Shown here one piece after another: positions 11,879 through 22,751 of a DNA stretch of 64,000 nucleotides. Source of the stretch: Colletes latitarsis (lineage: Eukaryota; Arthropoda; Insecta; Hymenoptera; Colletidae); assembly GCF_051014445.1 (NCBI RefSeq), contig NC_135144.1, forward strand, positions 5,580,001 through 5,644,000, given 5' to 3'. The position numbers were made by a program, and so were the translations under genes. The notes beneath the pieces are model-generated. The model ran no database searches. It worked only from the letters and a program-made list of their open reading frames with translations, and was not told the DNA's origin. Numbering within the stretch: position 1 is the stretch's first letter; each line of letters opens with the position of its first letter.

Positions 11879-12551
11879 CAGTGTGTTCGGTCACTCCTGG
11901 GAAAAATTTTAATGGGGGATTCTAGAGGACAAAATAAGACGAAAATCAAGAATACCAATTTCTTGACTGAGGTTTCGTTAAAATGTTATTAACAATTAAA
12001 TTAAAAAATTTCTTATCGTTCTGGAAAAATTATTTTCGGTTGCGGGGGTCAATTACAATCATTTTTGGTCATTACACAAACCCTCGAAATCCTACGCACT
12101 TTCGAGAAAAAAATTCCTCAACGAAAATCTAATTAGGTGCCTAAATTTTTCGACGAAAAAAAAATTTCAAATCGTTCTGGAAAAATTATTTTCGATTGCG
12201 GAGGTCAATTACAATTATTTTTGGTGAATAGACATACCCCCGAATTCCTACCCCACTTTCTAGAAAAAAATTCGAGAAGCTGTGAAATTTTTTGACGGAA
12301 AAAAAAAATTTCAAATCGTTTGGAAAAATTATTTTCGATTGCGGGGGTCAGTTTCAATCATTTTTGATGAATAGACATACCCTCGAAATCTTGTGCATTT
12401 TCGAGAAAAAAATTCAGTTCGAGGGGAACTTTAAACGTTAATAACTTTTTAACGAAGCCTCAATCAACAAATTGGTATTCTTGATTTTCGTCTTATTTTG
12501 ACCTCTAGAATCCCCTATTAAAATTTTTCCCAGGGGTGGCCGAACACCCTG
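11879..12551. mobile_element. FB1 element, copy 5 (0.67 kb)
   Basis: The ends are CAGTGTGTTCGGTCACTC and GGCCGAACACCCTG. Three internal subunits lie in one orientation, opposite to copy 4, and the core module is absent. This is an intermediate length class between the short 0.36-kb and long 1.0-1.3-kb forms. Confidence 0.88.
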
Positions 12552-12554
12552 TAT

Positions 12555-13680
12555 AATACATTTCCTTCTTTTTTGGATGTAATTCTGGAATTCAATAATT
12601 ATGTAATTAATTGTCAAAAGTGAATTGCATTAATATAATTATGGTTTTGTTTCTCCGTCCTCCTCTTTCGGTTCGCTAAACGAAATAAAGCTAAAGATAG
12701 TATTACTACTTATTTTATTTTTATCAAAAATAAAGTTCAGAAAAGATTCGAATAGAAAAAAGAAATACATGTTAAAATGCATGCTCAGTGTCAGCGAATA
12801 ACGGCATTCTAATTTTGAAAGGCTTTACAAATGGGGTAGCGAACAAAACAATATTTGAAGACGTATTAGAGCGCAGACCTCAGGTCTTCACGTGTGCATA
12901 TGACGACACCTGGTCGCACTTCTTTTCCTCCTCTTTTTAGTTTGGGCAAATAATTATTCAAATATTTATTCCAAGTCGGACCAATTATAAGATTAATGTT
13001 TATGCCTTCATTAGCCATTGGCAGAAGTATATTTAAACACATAGAAATTATTTTGATTCATGAAAATTTGTTTTCTAAAAATAAATAATTTTTAATTTTC
13101 TTCGTAAGATCCATTTCATATTCGCTAACCTATCGTTTTGTTCTCATTTTCGTCCAAAAGTTGATGCGCGGAAAATGTCATGTTATTTTATTTGGCTCGA
13201 TAGCGAAAATTATGGGTCGCTGCTGTAAAAAGATAGGTCGTTTCCCCGTTTTTCGATCAAATCAGCCATCTTACTCCGCCCAATGTTTCATTATTCGTCG
13301 AAGCGAATACGTTATAGACAAAAGCAGGATGCAAATACGGTTTTATGGGGAAGATAAAACTCCCGTGGCACGGAACGATTCGAACGTCAAGAATTTTAAG
13401 GGCGTCGAGCTCGGTGCGATTATATTACGGCGACCTGCGCGGCAGCGTGTTTTCGAAAAACGGAATGAACAGGGTGTTTCCGCGTCGTTACGACGCGAAA
13501 GCCCCTCTTCGAAGCTAACGGTGCACACCGGGCTTTTTCCACGTACACCCTGAAATAATAAAAGCTGTAAAAAGTTGTAAAAATCATGTTCGCTCTGTTT
13601 ACGATACGAGGAATTTACTATTAATAGGGCTGTACGACAGGTAACGATGCTTTCGAGTATTCTTCCCATGGCTGGAATAC
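12555..13680. other. unannotated DNA including two overlapping antisense ORFs
   Basis: At 13161-13553 (plus, 130 codons) and 13343-13702 (minus, 119 codons) overlapping frames stay open in a CG-richer stretch. Neither protein has a motif I recognise. The minus frame runs into the start of FB1 copy 6. They may be chance frames in single-copy DNA. Confidence 0.3.
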
Positions 13681-13686
13681 AAAATG

Positions 13687-14722
13687 CAGGATGTTCGGCC
13701 ACCCCTAGGAAAAATGTAAATGGGAGGTTCTAGACGCTAAAATAAGACGAAAATCAAGAATATCAATTTCTTCACTGAGGCTTCATTAAAAAATTATTAG
13801 AAAATTAAATTAAAAAATTTCAAATAATTCTGAAAAAATTATTTTTGGTTGCAGGGCTCAATTACAATCATTTTTTGTGAACACACATATCCCTGAAATC
13901 CTACCCACTTTCGAGAAAAAAATGCGAGTAGGTACTGAAATTTTTAGACGAAATTGAAAAATTTCAAATCATATTAAAAAAAATTATATTCAGTTACAGG
14001 GGTCAATTACAAGCATTTTTTGTGAATAGACATACCCCGAAATCCTACGCACTTTCGAGAAAAAAATTCTTTACCGAGAATTTAATGTGAGGCTAGAAAT
14101 ACTTCCCTGAAAATGCGAATTTTTAAAATGTTATAACTCCTGAACGAACTGGAGGATTTTAATTTTTCAAATGCAAACAACGCGTATTTTAGTGGAGAAT
14201 ATGTAGAAATTCTAACAATATTGAAAAAGTTATTCCTTGACACCGTAAAGTGAGAAAAACCCCCTAAAACTGGTCCAATTTTCAAACAGCTATAATTCCT
14301 ACAATAGTAAAGGTATCTCATTGAAATTTTTTTCTGAAGCAGAGCCTATGGGTAGCTACAAAAAAGTATTAGACAACTTTTCTGTAGAGCGTCAAACAAA
14401 TTTATTAAAAATGAAAAACGAATTTTTAAGAAAAATCGACAGGGGTAGGTGCTTAAATTTTTCGGCGAAATTGAAAAGTTTCAAATCGTTTTGGAAAAAT
14501 TATTTTCGGTTGCGGGGGTCAATTATAATCATTTTCGGTGAATAGATATACTCCCGAAATCTTACCCACTTTCGAGAAAAAAACTCAGTATTGGCGGAAC
14601 TCTAAACGTTAATAACTTCTTAACGAAGTCACCATCAACAAATTGGTATTCTTGATTTTCGTCTTATTTTGGCCTCTAGAATCTCCCATTAAAATTTTTT
14701 TCAGGGGTGGCCGAACACCCTG
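13687..14722. mobile_element. FB1 element, copy 6 (1.04 kb)
   Basis: The left end reads CAGGATGTTCGGCCACCC and the right end GGCCGAACACCCTG. The interior has two subunits, the core module (about 14050-14460) and one further subunit. It lies directly against an LTR-like fragment (14723-14798), with TA at the junction. The core frame 14321-14545 (plus) matches that of copies 4, 8, 13 and 14. Confidence 0.88.
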
Positions 14723-14798
14723 TATAGTAACCGAGGGATTGGTCGAGCGCTTGTGAGAGCGCGACCCCTCTGGTGGCGAGCATGGGAAGCGATGCCAC
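14723..14798 (-). repeat. LTR-like fragment (partial copy of 28869-29108)
   Basis: On the minus strand this begins TGTGGCATCGCTTCCC and matches the start of the 240-bp insert at 28869 (TGTGGCGTCGCCTCTC) for about 75 bp before FB1 interrupts it. TGTGGC would fit the start of an LTR. No partner LTR or internal retroelement gene was seen. Confidence 0.45.
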
Positions 14799-14799
14799 A

Positions 14800-15344
14800 C
14801 AGATACTGAAGAAGCTCCGGAAACGTATTATTCTGCTGGAAGTTTTTAAAAGAAATATATAATAGTTACTGCAATTAAAAATTTTCTGTAAATTTTAAAC
14901 TCGTTTTTCTCAAAACCTTGTTTTCATTTCATTTTGCAGTGATACGTAAAAAATGTTCCTTTATGCACTGAAAGCATGAACCTATAAAAACTTCTAATTT
15001 CCAGAAAAAATATTTATACGATAAGTTTTTTTACCTTAAAATCTCCATTTTCCATTAAGTATTTAATGAGCTGTTTTCTTAATTTTGATTTTTGTTAATA
15101 TTTAAATAGGTTTAGTGTAAAGCAGGAGTTATTGCGAGTATTTTGCCGTTGGTACATTCGATTCGCTTCATCCGAAGAAAAGAAATCACTGCAAAATAAA
15201 AATAATTCCTATTTGTTTAAGTGCTCACTACATGGTTGTTTGACAGTATTTTGTAATGAAAAATTTGTATTCGTATGCATTTTTAGCTTCCAAAACTTTT
15301 GTTTTAATATGCCCTTACAAAAAGGCTCAATCTGCTTGATCCTT
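14800..15344. other. unannotated DNA
   Basis: No recognised gene. An 87-codon frame at 15132-15395 runs into the TTAA MITE and is not credible as a protein. Confidence 0.3.
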
Positions 15345-15348
15345 TTAA

Positions 15349-16050
15349 GGGAGTATTGCTGTCTAGGCTGTCATTTATTCGGCCTTTTTTTGTGATTTTT
15401 TTTTTAACGACAAGTAGGTTGTTTTGTAGTGACATTTTGCAAAAATATTTATTCGTCTTATAGGTATGTACAGTATTTTTTTCATTAAAAATTATTAAAA
15501 ATTGCGAGAGCTATAGCTTCTTGTTTAAGAAAACGCATTTAAACTGGCTTACATGATATTTTAAGATTTAGCAGACCGATTGACTTCAAATTTGGAGAGA
15601 ATATTCAACAGACACGCCTTTATAGCTGGAACTAGAGATTTAAAGAAATATTGAGTTTTACTATTTTTTTTGATACGCTAAAGACAAAAGAACGATTAAC
15701 AAATAGAAATTCGAAACTTGAAGCGTCGCCATTTCTGTATTTATCAGGATTTTGACTTCTCCCTAGTTCCTGCTATAACTATAACCTTCCTTATGAAGAT
15801 ACTTTAACCTCCTCTGTTTCAAATTATCTGGAATCCTGGAATCCATTGGAGCACCTATTCCAAAAGAGCCATTAAATAAGGAGTTATAATTCCCACAATT
15901 TTTAATATTTTTCTATGAAAAAAATATTGTACGTGCTTATAAGATGAATAAATGTATCTACAAAGTCTCAGTACAAAACAGTCTACCTATCATTAGAAAA
16001 AAAATCACAAAAAGGATCGTGAAATTGACAGTCTAGACCGCAATACCTCT
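15349..16050. mobile_element. TTAA-flanked 0.70-kb MITE, copy 1
   Basis: The element begins GGGAGTATTGCTGTCTAGGC and ends with the inverse, GCAATACCTC. It is flanked by TTAA at 15345-15348 and 16051-16054. TTAA duplication is the hallmark of piggyBac-type transposition. The second copy (18233-18933) is inverted relative to this one, nearly the same length (702 versus 701 bp) and similar end to end. No transposase frame is present, so it is nonautonomous. Confidence 0.85.
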
Positions 16051-16054
16051 TTAA

Positions 16055-16480
16055 TATCCTTTGTGTTGTCTAAGATATTGTCTTCCCGTTAGCGTTGGTT
16101 TAATTTTACAAGGCGAGATAAATGCTTTGTCGGAACAAATTGGGAGCATATGGATGAGAGGTGATTTAATATGGTATCCTGTGTTCGATCAGAAACGCTC
16201 AACTGTTACTTTCGAGTCCGGTTCAGCATTATCACGCGAGTGAAACGAGTTACCTTTCTCCTGGAATTAAGGTTTCAGATTGATAACGAGTTTAAAGAAC
16301 AAAAGTAAAATGGTTGAACTTGTACAGGAAACACAATAGAAGAAACGGTTAACGCGAGGTGGTCGAAATTGCTCTTTCATGCATTATATGCCCGTAATGA
16401 GCTCACAAAGAACGCCCGTGGAATGTTTCTCCCCTATTTCGATGAAACTTTGCAGATTTGTAGAGCAGCTAGAAATAAAA
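16055..16480. other. unannotated DNA
   Basis: A CG-richer segment with a 60-codon open frame (16061-16243) and no recognisable motif. It could be single-copy host DNA. Confidence 0.3.
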
Positions 16481-16482
16481 TA

Positions 16483-16846
16483 CAGGTTGTTCGGGAAAAA
16501 TTTTAATGGGAGATTCTAGAGGCCAAAATAAGACGAAAATCAAGAATATCAATTTCTTAACTGAGGCTTCGTTAAAAAGTTATTAACAATTAAATTGAAA
16601 AATTTAAAATCGTTTTGGAAAAATTATTTTCGGTTGTGGGGGTCAATTACAATCATTTTTTGTGAATACACATCAAAAGTTTACGCACTTTTGAGAAAAA
16701 AATTTGTGTAGGTGGACAAATTTTATTAATAATTTTGTTAATAAATTTTTAACGAAGCCTCCATCAACATATTGGTATTCTTGATTTCCGTCTTATTTTG
16801 GCCTCCAGAATCTCTCATTAAATTTTTGGGGTGGCCGAACAGCCTG
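16483..16846. mobile_element. FB1 element, copy 7 (short form)
   Basis: The ends are CAGGTTGTTCGGGAAAAA (with about 10 bp of the usual terminal repeat deleted) and GGCCGAACAGCCTG. One internal unit lies between. Terminal deletions in both arms indicate age. Confidence 0.85.
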
Positions 16847-16849
16847 TAT

Positions 16850-17276
16850 ATTCTTGTACTCTATTTTCATCATTATAATTAATTTGCATATAATATTGTG
16901 ACGCAAATTTCTTTTCATTTATAGTGAATTACCATTATAATGTATGAATACGGAATGGCAGTAACTGTATGTGTTGTTTGAAGTTCGGAGCCATTGATCT
17001 AAATATCGCAAATTGAAACTAAGTATCTTTTAACTGTATCATTTGAATGTTTTCCAACTTTCCAGGGTCCTCACAGGCTTATTACCAACATTAATCAGTA
17101 CAAATTGAATTAGAATTTGATAAGCTATCGAAATTTCTATTATCTATTACCACTCATTATCCTAATAACGATTTTTCTTGCTTTAGGAGGTCATATTCCC
17201 AAGTCAAAGGATATTTGATATTTGTATCATTTTCATTACACAATATTGACTTTGTTGTGTTCCCGAATGTTTTTCA
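16850..17276. other. unannotated AT-rich DNA
   Basis: No gene or repeat recognised between FB1 copy 7 and the left end of the Tc1 element. Confidence 0.3.
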
Positions 17277-17550
17277 GTAGTTAGGCGGACAAAAATTTAA
17301 GACGACTATCTTTTTAGTAGATTATCGGATTTTATTAGAGATATTAAACGTCTAACAATTCTCAGTTGTTCTTAAAACACATACATTCGTACTCTATCTA
17401 CGAACAGCCTAGACTCTTTCAAAACATAAACAATGTTTGACAGAATAAGCATGAAACTTTCAATACTGTATCTGCTACAGACATTAGTTTAAGACTTATT
17501 TATAAGAAAGGTATTTATGTTAATATAAGTAACAATAATTTCTTAAAAAG

Positions 17551-19274
17551 TTAATATTTTGTAGGGTAACCATTATTTTTAATGACTGCAGCACATCTTT
17601 GTGGCATTGAATCAATTAGTTTTACACATTGTTCTATTGAAATGTTGCTCCATTCTGTTTCAATTGCACTGTAAAGGTCACTCAAATTTTTTTATATTTT
17701 TGTATGTTTCTTTTAACACTGTCCCACAAGTTATCAATTGGATTGAGATCCGGTGATTGTGATGGCCATAGTAAAACAGGAATATTTTCTTCTATAAAGT
17801 ACTGCTTCACGATTTTAGCAGTATGTTTGGTATCATTATCCTGCTGGAAGATGAAATTGTCTGGCATATATTCACGTGCATAAGGTATCATGGTTTCCTT
17901 CAAAATTTCCAGGTATTGAAACCTGTTCATAATGCCATTAAGTTTTCGAATTGGTCCTGGACCGTTTCGCGAGAACGATGCCCACACCATTACGCAACCA
18001 CCATTGTGCTTCAGTGTTCCTACAGTGCAGTTTGGATTAAGAGCTTCACCTTTGCAATGTCTGATATATCGAATTCCGTCAGAAGATACTCTATTGAACT
18101 TTGACACGTCAGAAAATAATATATTTCCCCAATCTTGTACTGTCCAGTGCTTGTGTGCTTTAGTAAAAGCGATCCGCAGCTTCCGATTTTTCAAACTCGA
18201 TACTGGTTTCTTACGAGCAACACGACCATTAAGGAGGTATTGTTGTCTAGACTGTCAATTTCACGACCCATTTTGTGATTTTTTTTCTAATGATAGGTAG
18301 GCTGTTTTGTACTGAGACTTTGTAGATATATTTATTCATCTTATAAGCACGTACAATATTTTTTTCATGAAAAAATATTAAAAATCGTGGGAATTATAAC
18401 TTCTTATTTGATGGCTCTTTTGGAAAAGGTGCTCCAATGGCTTCCAAGATTCCAGATAATTTGAAACAGAGGGGGTTAAAGTATCTTCATAAGGAAGGTT
18501 GTAATTATAGCAGGAACTAGGCAGAAGTAAAAATCCTGATAAATACAGAAATGGCGACGCTTCAAGTTTCGAATTTCTATTTGTTAATCGTTCTTTTGTC
18601 TTTAGCGTATTAAAAAAAATAGTAAAACTCAATATTTCTTTAAATCTCTAGTTCCAGCTATGAAGGCGTGTCTGCTGAATATTCTCTCTAAATTTGAAGT
18701 CAATCGGTCTGCTAGATCTTGAAATATCATGTAAGCCAGTTTAAATACGTTTTTTTAAACAAGAAGCTATAACTCTCGCAATTTTTAATATTCTTTGATG
18801 AAAGAAATACTGTACATACCTATAAAACGAATAAATATATCTGCAAAATGTCATTACAAAACAACCTACCTGTCGTTAAAAAAAAATCATAAAAAATGGC
18901 CGAATAAATGACAGCCTAGACAACAATACTCCCTTAAGGCCAAGTTCGTGAAGACGTCTACAAACGGTTCTTACACTAATATCCAGATTATTTGTAGTAC
19001 AGATTTCACGTTTGATATCGACAGCAGTCTGAAAACGATTCTTTTCGGATAAACGATGGATGCGGCGGTCCATTTTTGCAGTAGTTTTCCGAGATCTACC
19101 ACTTTTTAACTTATCGTCATAACAACCAGTATTTTAAAATTTATGCCACGCCTGCTTACAAGCCGTCTCAGATCTTCCAATAATGTTTTCTATTTCGACA
19201 AATGTTTTTTTCTTCTTACGTAACAATACTACAATTTTTCTCCCTTCTACACGTAGATTGTTGGCTTAACCCAT
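17551..19274 (-). pseudogene. Tc1-family transposase, interrupted and mutated
   Basis: The transposase would cut and paste the element by a DDE mechanism. Reading from ATG 19274, the first part has an HTH-type region (RKKKTFVEIENIIGRSE) with stops at codon 3 and before NTGCYDDK. Next comes DRRIHRLSEKNRF, a break at 18937/18229 caused by the TTAA MITE, then GRVARKKPVSS and the catalytic half. First Asp: LFSDVSKF, where Tc1 proteins normally read DES. Second Asp: QQDNDTKHTA. Third site: SPDLNPIDNLW, 34 residues later, where the family has Glu. A frameshift near 17690 then restores the usual C-terminus ending NNGYPTKY. Removing the MITE and one TTAA rejoins the frame exactly. It cannot produce transposase. 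Confidence 0.8.
18233..18933. mobile_element. TTAA-flanked 0.70-kb MITE, copy 2, inside a transposase gene
   Basis: TTAA occurs at 18229-18232 and 18934-18937. The ends GGAGGTATTGTTGTCTAGAC and CAACAATACTCCC are inverted. The empty target is predicted from the Tc1 reading frame (Leu-Asn codons spanning a single TTAA between GL and GRVAR). This is direct evidence for a 4-bp TTAA duplication. Orientation is opposite to copy 1. Confidence 0.9.
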
Positions 19275-19569
19275 GTTTTTCCTTTAAATTCAGTAATTAC
19301 GATTCTAAATGTAATATATTATACTAAATATTTCTATTATTTTGCAATTAATTTAAAGTACTGCTGTCTTTGAATGTTCGTCTTAAACTAATGTCCGTAG
19401 CAAATACAACATCGAAGGTTTCGTGCTCATCGTTTCAAGGACTGTTTATGTTTTGAAGAACTTTAGTACGTAGAATATGAGTGTATGTGTAAATTTTAGG
19501 AGCAATTGGGAACTATTAGACGTTTAGTATCTCTAATAAAATCGTCTGAAACTTTTGTCCGCAACTGTA

Positions 19570-20366
19570 CATGCAGTCATTTTGACAACCTGACTTGTGT
19601 ATCTCTAGAAGTGTCCAGAGGTCTTCCCTATTTTTACAAGCCCTCGAAACCGCGACGCGCGTCCCAATTTTATTTAACTGTTAACGTAAAATCAGTAAAT
19701 TGCCTCGTTAAATATTCGCACGTAGAGTTTCTCGTCGAGTGTCGGGCTTCTTCTGAGTTTGCCGCGTGCAACTTAATTGCGTCATTGTACTGGCAGAAGT
19801 TGAAGCTTCAGGCAGCGAACGCTTTTAGCCGTGCCGAGAACGGTGAAGTCTACCACTGCAAAAGAAAGCCTTGGAAAAATGTTGCACGCCATTACAGCGA
19901 GTGCTTAATAGTTGCCACGTCGGCTACGAGAATCGTCTGTTAGGGTACACAATGACTCGCTTTCGCATGAATGGATTTCTGTCTCTATGTGAACCTGTTC
20001 GCCGCTGCGGACGACCATTTACCAGAATCCCGGGGAATAGGTAGGCAAAGAACAGAAGGAACAAAGTAACTCGTTCAAAGAGCTATTGTTAAAAACCGCT
20101 TTTTTTTAAAAGGCTATTTGCCTAAAGGTAATTCAAGGCAAACGATCGAGGCGGCTAAATCGGAGGAGCAATTAGTCACAAGGTGACGCAATTAGTAACG
20201 AGTTAACGATACTAATAAGTGACGTCGCTGAAAGTAGATCAAATCGATAAACAATTACAAAATAAAGAAACTGTACTTAATTATATTTTTCTTTAATTTA
20301 ATGAATCTTAGTGCAGAGCCTTGTACTAGATAACCGACGGAAGTGACACAATAATTCAAAATTATA
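19570..20366. other. unannotated DNA, CG-richer
   Basis: A 145-codon frame at 19506-19943 starts inside the Tc1 terminal repeat and has no recognisable motif, so I do not call it a gene. The sequence is more complex than the surrounding repeats and may be single-copy. Confidence 0.3.
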
Positions 20367-21182
20367 GTGGGCGTTTGTCAGATTATTCCGAGGCCATTTT
20401 GTCGTTTTTTTTGTCATAAACCCATATTTTTTATTTCAAAATCATATTCTACGCAAAAAAATGCACAACTTTTGCTTGAAATATTTTCTTGTAAGTTCAA
20501 TATTTCTTAAGATATGTAGTGAAGCATGTTTTTAAATTTATGCTGATACCACACCTGGTAGGCTTACATTTTTAAGTATTATTAGTAGTTTAAGATCCAG
20601 AATGTTTCGATATTTCTCTCTGTTAAGTGTAATAGAGATAAACATAGCTACTATGATTGCGTTTACAAATGTATCTGACAATGTACTATCAAAACAGGAT
20701 AAGTTTGTGACTGAATTCTTAATTATAGTTCAGAGATACTGTATCGTCAGTTCAGTTTACATAGTGAGTGCAATGAAATATTTAACAGTTGCAGAAAAAA
20801 TTAAAATGATTCTTCTTTATGATGAATCAGAACGAAACATTGAAAGAGCTATTAATTTGTATGCTTTGCGGTGCGAAAAGAACTAAAAGTGTCCAGAAGT
20901 TGAGGGTAGATATTTTGAGCTTTTATTATGATGCTTTTAAATGAAATAAAAAATCTTCCAGAAGAAAGTAACGTTGTCATTTTAATAAAAAAAACAAAAT
21001 TATCCTTAACATAAACATGAAAAATCAGCTAAACATCTTAAGAAATATTGAACTTGCAAGAAAATATTTCAAACAAAAGTTGTGCATTTTTTTGCGTAGA
21101 ATATGATTCTGAAATAAAAAATATGGGTTTATGATTAAAAAATAAGACAAGATGGACTTGAAATAATCTGGCAAACGCCCAC
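20367..21182 (+). mobile_element. 0.8-kb inverted-repeat element carrying a DUF4817-type HTH start
   Basis: Terminal repeats of about 150 bp begin GTGGGCGTTTGTCAGATT on the left and the inverse on the right (GGCAAACGCCCAC). Both include the stretch TTGTGCATTTTTTTGCGTAG or its inverse. A short frame starting at 20774 reads MKYLTVAEKIKMILLYDESE and continues to RAINLYALRCEKN before stopping at 20884. This resembles the N-terminal helix-turn-helix (DUF4817) of the transposase at 24 kb. The rest of the transposase is deleted, so this is an internally deleted IS630-type derivative. Confidence 0.7.
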
Positions 21183-21200
21183 GCATTAAGAAACTAGTAA

Positions 21201-21531
21201 TGCCTGTTTCTCCACTCGAAACACTAAAGGAAATGTGTACGTTTGTTTTTTTTAAATAACATGTTTTCGAGATTTATTAGAATCCTAACTTAAATTAGGT
21301 GGACATCTCGTAGACTGAACATAGACAAATAGAAAATAATGGACACTTCTAGAATGTGCCACTACTTCTAGTAGTGCCTGTTTCTCCACTCGAAACACTA
21401 AAGGACATGTGTAAGTTTGTTTTTTTTAAATAACATGTTTTCGAGATTTTTTAGAATCCTAACTTAAATTAGGTGGACATCTCGTAGACTGAATATAGAC
21501 AATTAGAAAGTAATGGACACTTTTAGAATTG
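21201..21531. repeat. tandem duplication, about 174-bp unit
   Basis: Two adjacent copies start TGCCTGTTTCTCCACTCG at 21201 and 21375 and remain almost identical through GGTGGACATCTCGTAGACTG. The high identity suggests a recent duplication. Confidence 0.85.
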
Positions 21532-21648
21532 TTTTATTTTTATATCAATACCGGATACTATAGTTACGAGCGCGAGCGCGAGATCCTGGATTCGGTCGAG
21601 AACAGTACTCGTGGTTTTAGGTATGGTTAGGGGAGAGAAAGGTGTTCC

Positions 21649-21979
21649 GGACGAACTAGGGGCTCTATACCCTGGGAGCCGTAGGAGTAGGTTACGTGGA
21701 CGAACCAGGGGCTCTATACCCTGGGAGCCACGGGGTTAGATTTATAAGGAAAATGTATGGTTTCATGGACGAACCAGGGGCTCTATACCCTGGGAGCCAC
21801 GGGGTTAGATTTATAAGAAAAATGTATGATTTCATGGACGAACCAGGGGCTCTATACCCTGGGAGCCACGGGGTTAGATTTATAAGGAAAATGTATGGTT
21901 TCATGAACGAACCAGGGGCTCTATATCCTGGGAGCCGCTAGAAGGAATGGACGAACCAGGGGCTTCATACCCTGGGAGA
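21649..21979. repeat. 69-bp minisatellite with an internal hairpin
   Basis: Units start at 21698, 21767 and 21836 with exactly 69-bp spacing. Diverged or partial units lie at 21649, 21905 and about 21949. Each unit contains the inverted repeat CCAGGGgctctataCCCTGG. Because 69 is divisible by 3, both strands stay open (23-residue repeats, for example MDEPGALYPGSHGVRF on the plus strand). I treat these frames as by-products of the repeat rather than as genes. Confidence 0.9.
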
Positions 21980-22274
21980 GGTTTTTAGGAAGTTTTAGGA
22001 TCTTGCTCTGTCGTAATGTTACACCTCGAGCGGTAAAGGTGTACCGGGTTCGTGAGATACCCCTAGTCTTACTGTTAATAGGGTTCAGGGTTGTATTAAT
22101 TGAGCAATGCAAGTCAGGATAACTACTTGAATATATTCTAGACGATGCTCAAGTACAGTGGTATACTAACAGAACTGGTACTATTGCTAGGTTGTCTTGA
22201 CGGCGATAGTTCTAAATCAGCTTTTACGCGGCGCGTTCGCGGGAGCTACTACTCGATCGGGAGGTACTATGCAG
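21980..22274. other. unannotated GC-richer DNA
   Basis: A GC-richer segment between the minisatellite and the 0.36-kb MITE, without a recognised gene. Confidence 0.3.
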
Positions 22275-22630
22275 TGATGACTTGTTGGCTAGGCACCTAC
22301 AAACTAAACGAGGCAAGGGCAAGGAGAGAAGGTCTTCGCGCCGCCTTATTCTCACTGCTCGCTCTGACGTCACGCTGCATAGTAGTAGGGTCTCCATAAC
22401 CACGAAAGTTACATTTTTGTCCTAATCACGGCTAGTATTTTGAGCGTCGGTTACGCCAATGCCTCTCAGTCTTGTCCTATCCTACTTTGTCCCTATACGT
22501 TTTGTTCACGTCCTTTGTCACGCGATGGAACTGTAGTTGTGAGCGGCTCAGCTAATAATGACAATGCGTGTGAGAGCAGACGTCGCTATTACGCTACGGC
22601 CAATCAGTGTACCTAGCCATCAAGTCATCA
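22275..22630 (+). mobile_element. 0.36-kb MITE with TGATGACTTG ends, copy 1
   Basis: The ends are TGATGACTTGTTGGCTAGG and its inverse CCTAGCCATCAAGTCATCA. The whole element matches 27721-28081 in inverted orientation (356 versus 361 bp). It is noncoding. The 84-codon frame at 22145-22399 spans its edge and is not real. Superfamily is undetermined. Confidence 0.75.
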
Positions 22631-22751
22631 CTGGATAGTAGTTGCTCGAAGGGGACTCTAGCCCGATCTTGCTTCGAGTGTCAAAGTGACGTCGTCTCGA
22701 GAGGTTTTGAGAAAAACTGAGCTTGTCGAGTGAGAAAACGCGGCCCTTATA

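Larger units (their letters stand above)
17277..19569 (-). mobile_element. Tc1-like transposon A with long terminal repeats, split by a TTAA MITE
   Basis: Terminal inverted repeats of more than 200 bp bracket the element. On the left, GCGGACAAAAATTTAAGACG is followed by a stretch ending TAGTTTAAGACT. The right side carries their inverses, ending TTTTGTCCGC near 19561. The transposase lies on the minus strand. Without the inserted 0.70-kb MITE (plus one TTAA) the element would be about 1.6 kb, a usual Tc1 length. The extreme outer bases are diverged, so the ends are given to within about 10 bp. Confidence 0.75.

Noticed and set aside
13161..13702. Host gene in overlapping 130- and 119-codon frames
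   Set aside because: No recognisable domain, frames overlap antisense, and one runs into an FB1 terminal repeat.
19506..19943. 145-codon frame as a gene
   Set aside because: It begins in the Tc1 inverted repeat and its composition is unlike any motif I know; likely a chance frame.
21696..21941. Repeat protein encoded by the 69-bp minisatellite
   Set aside because: The frame exists on both strands because the period is divisible by three. There is no start context, and the repeat fully explains it.
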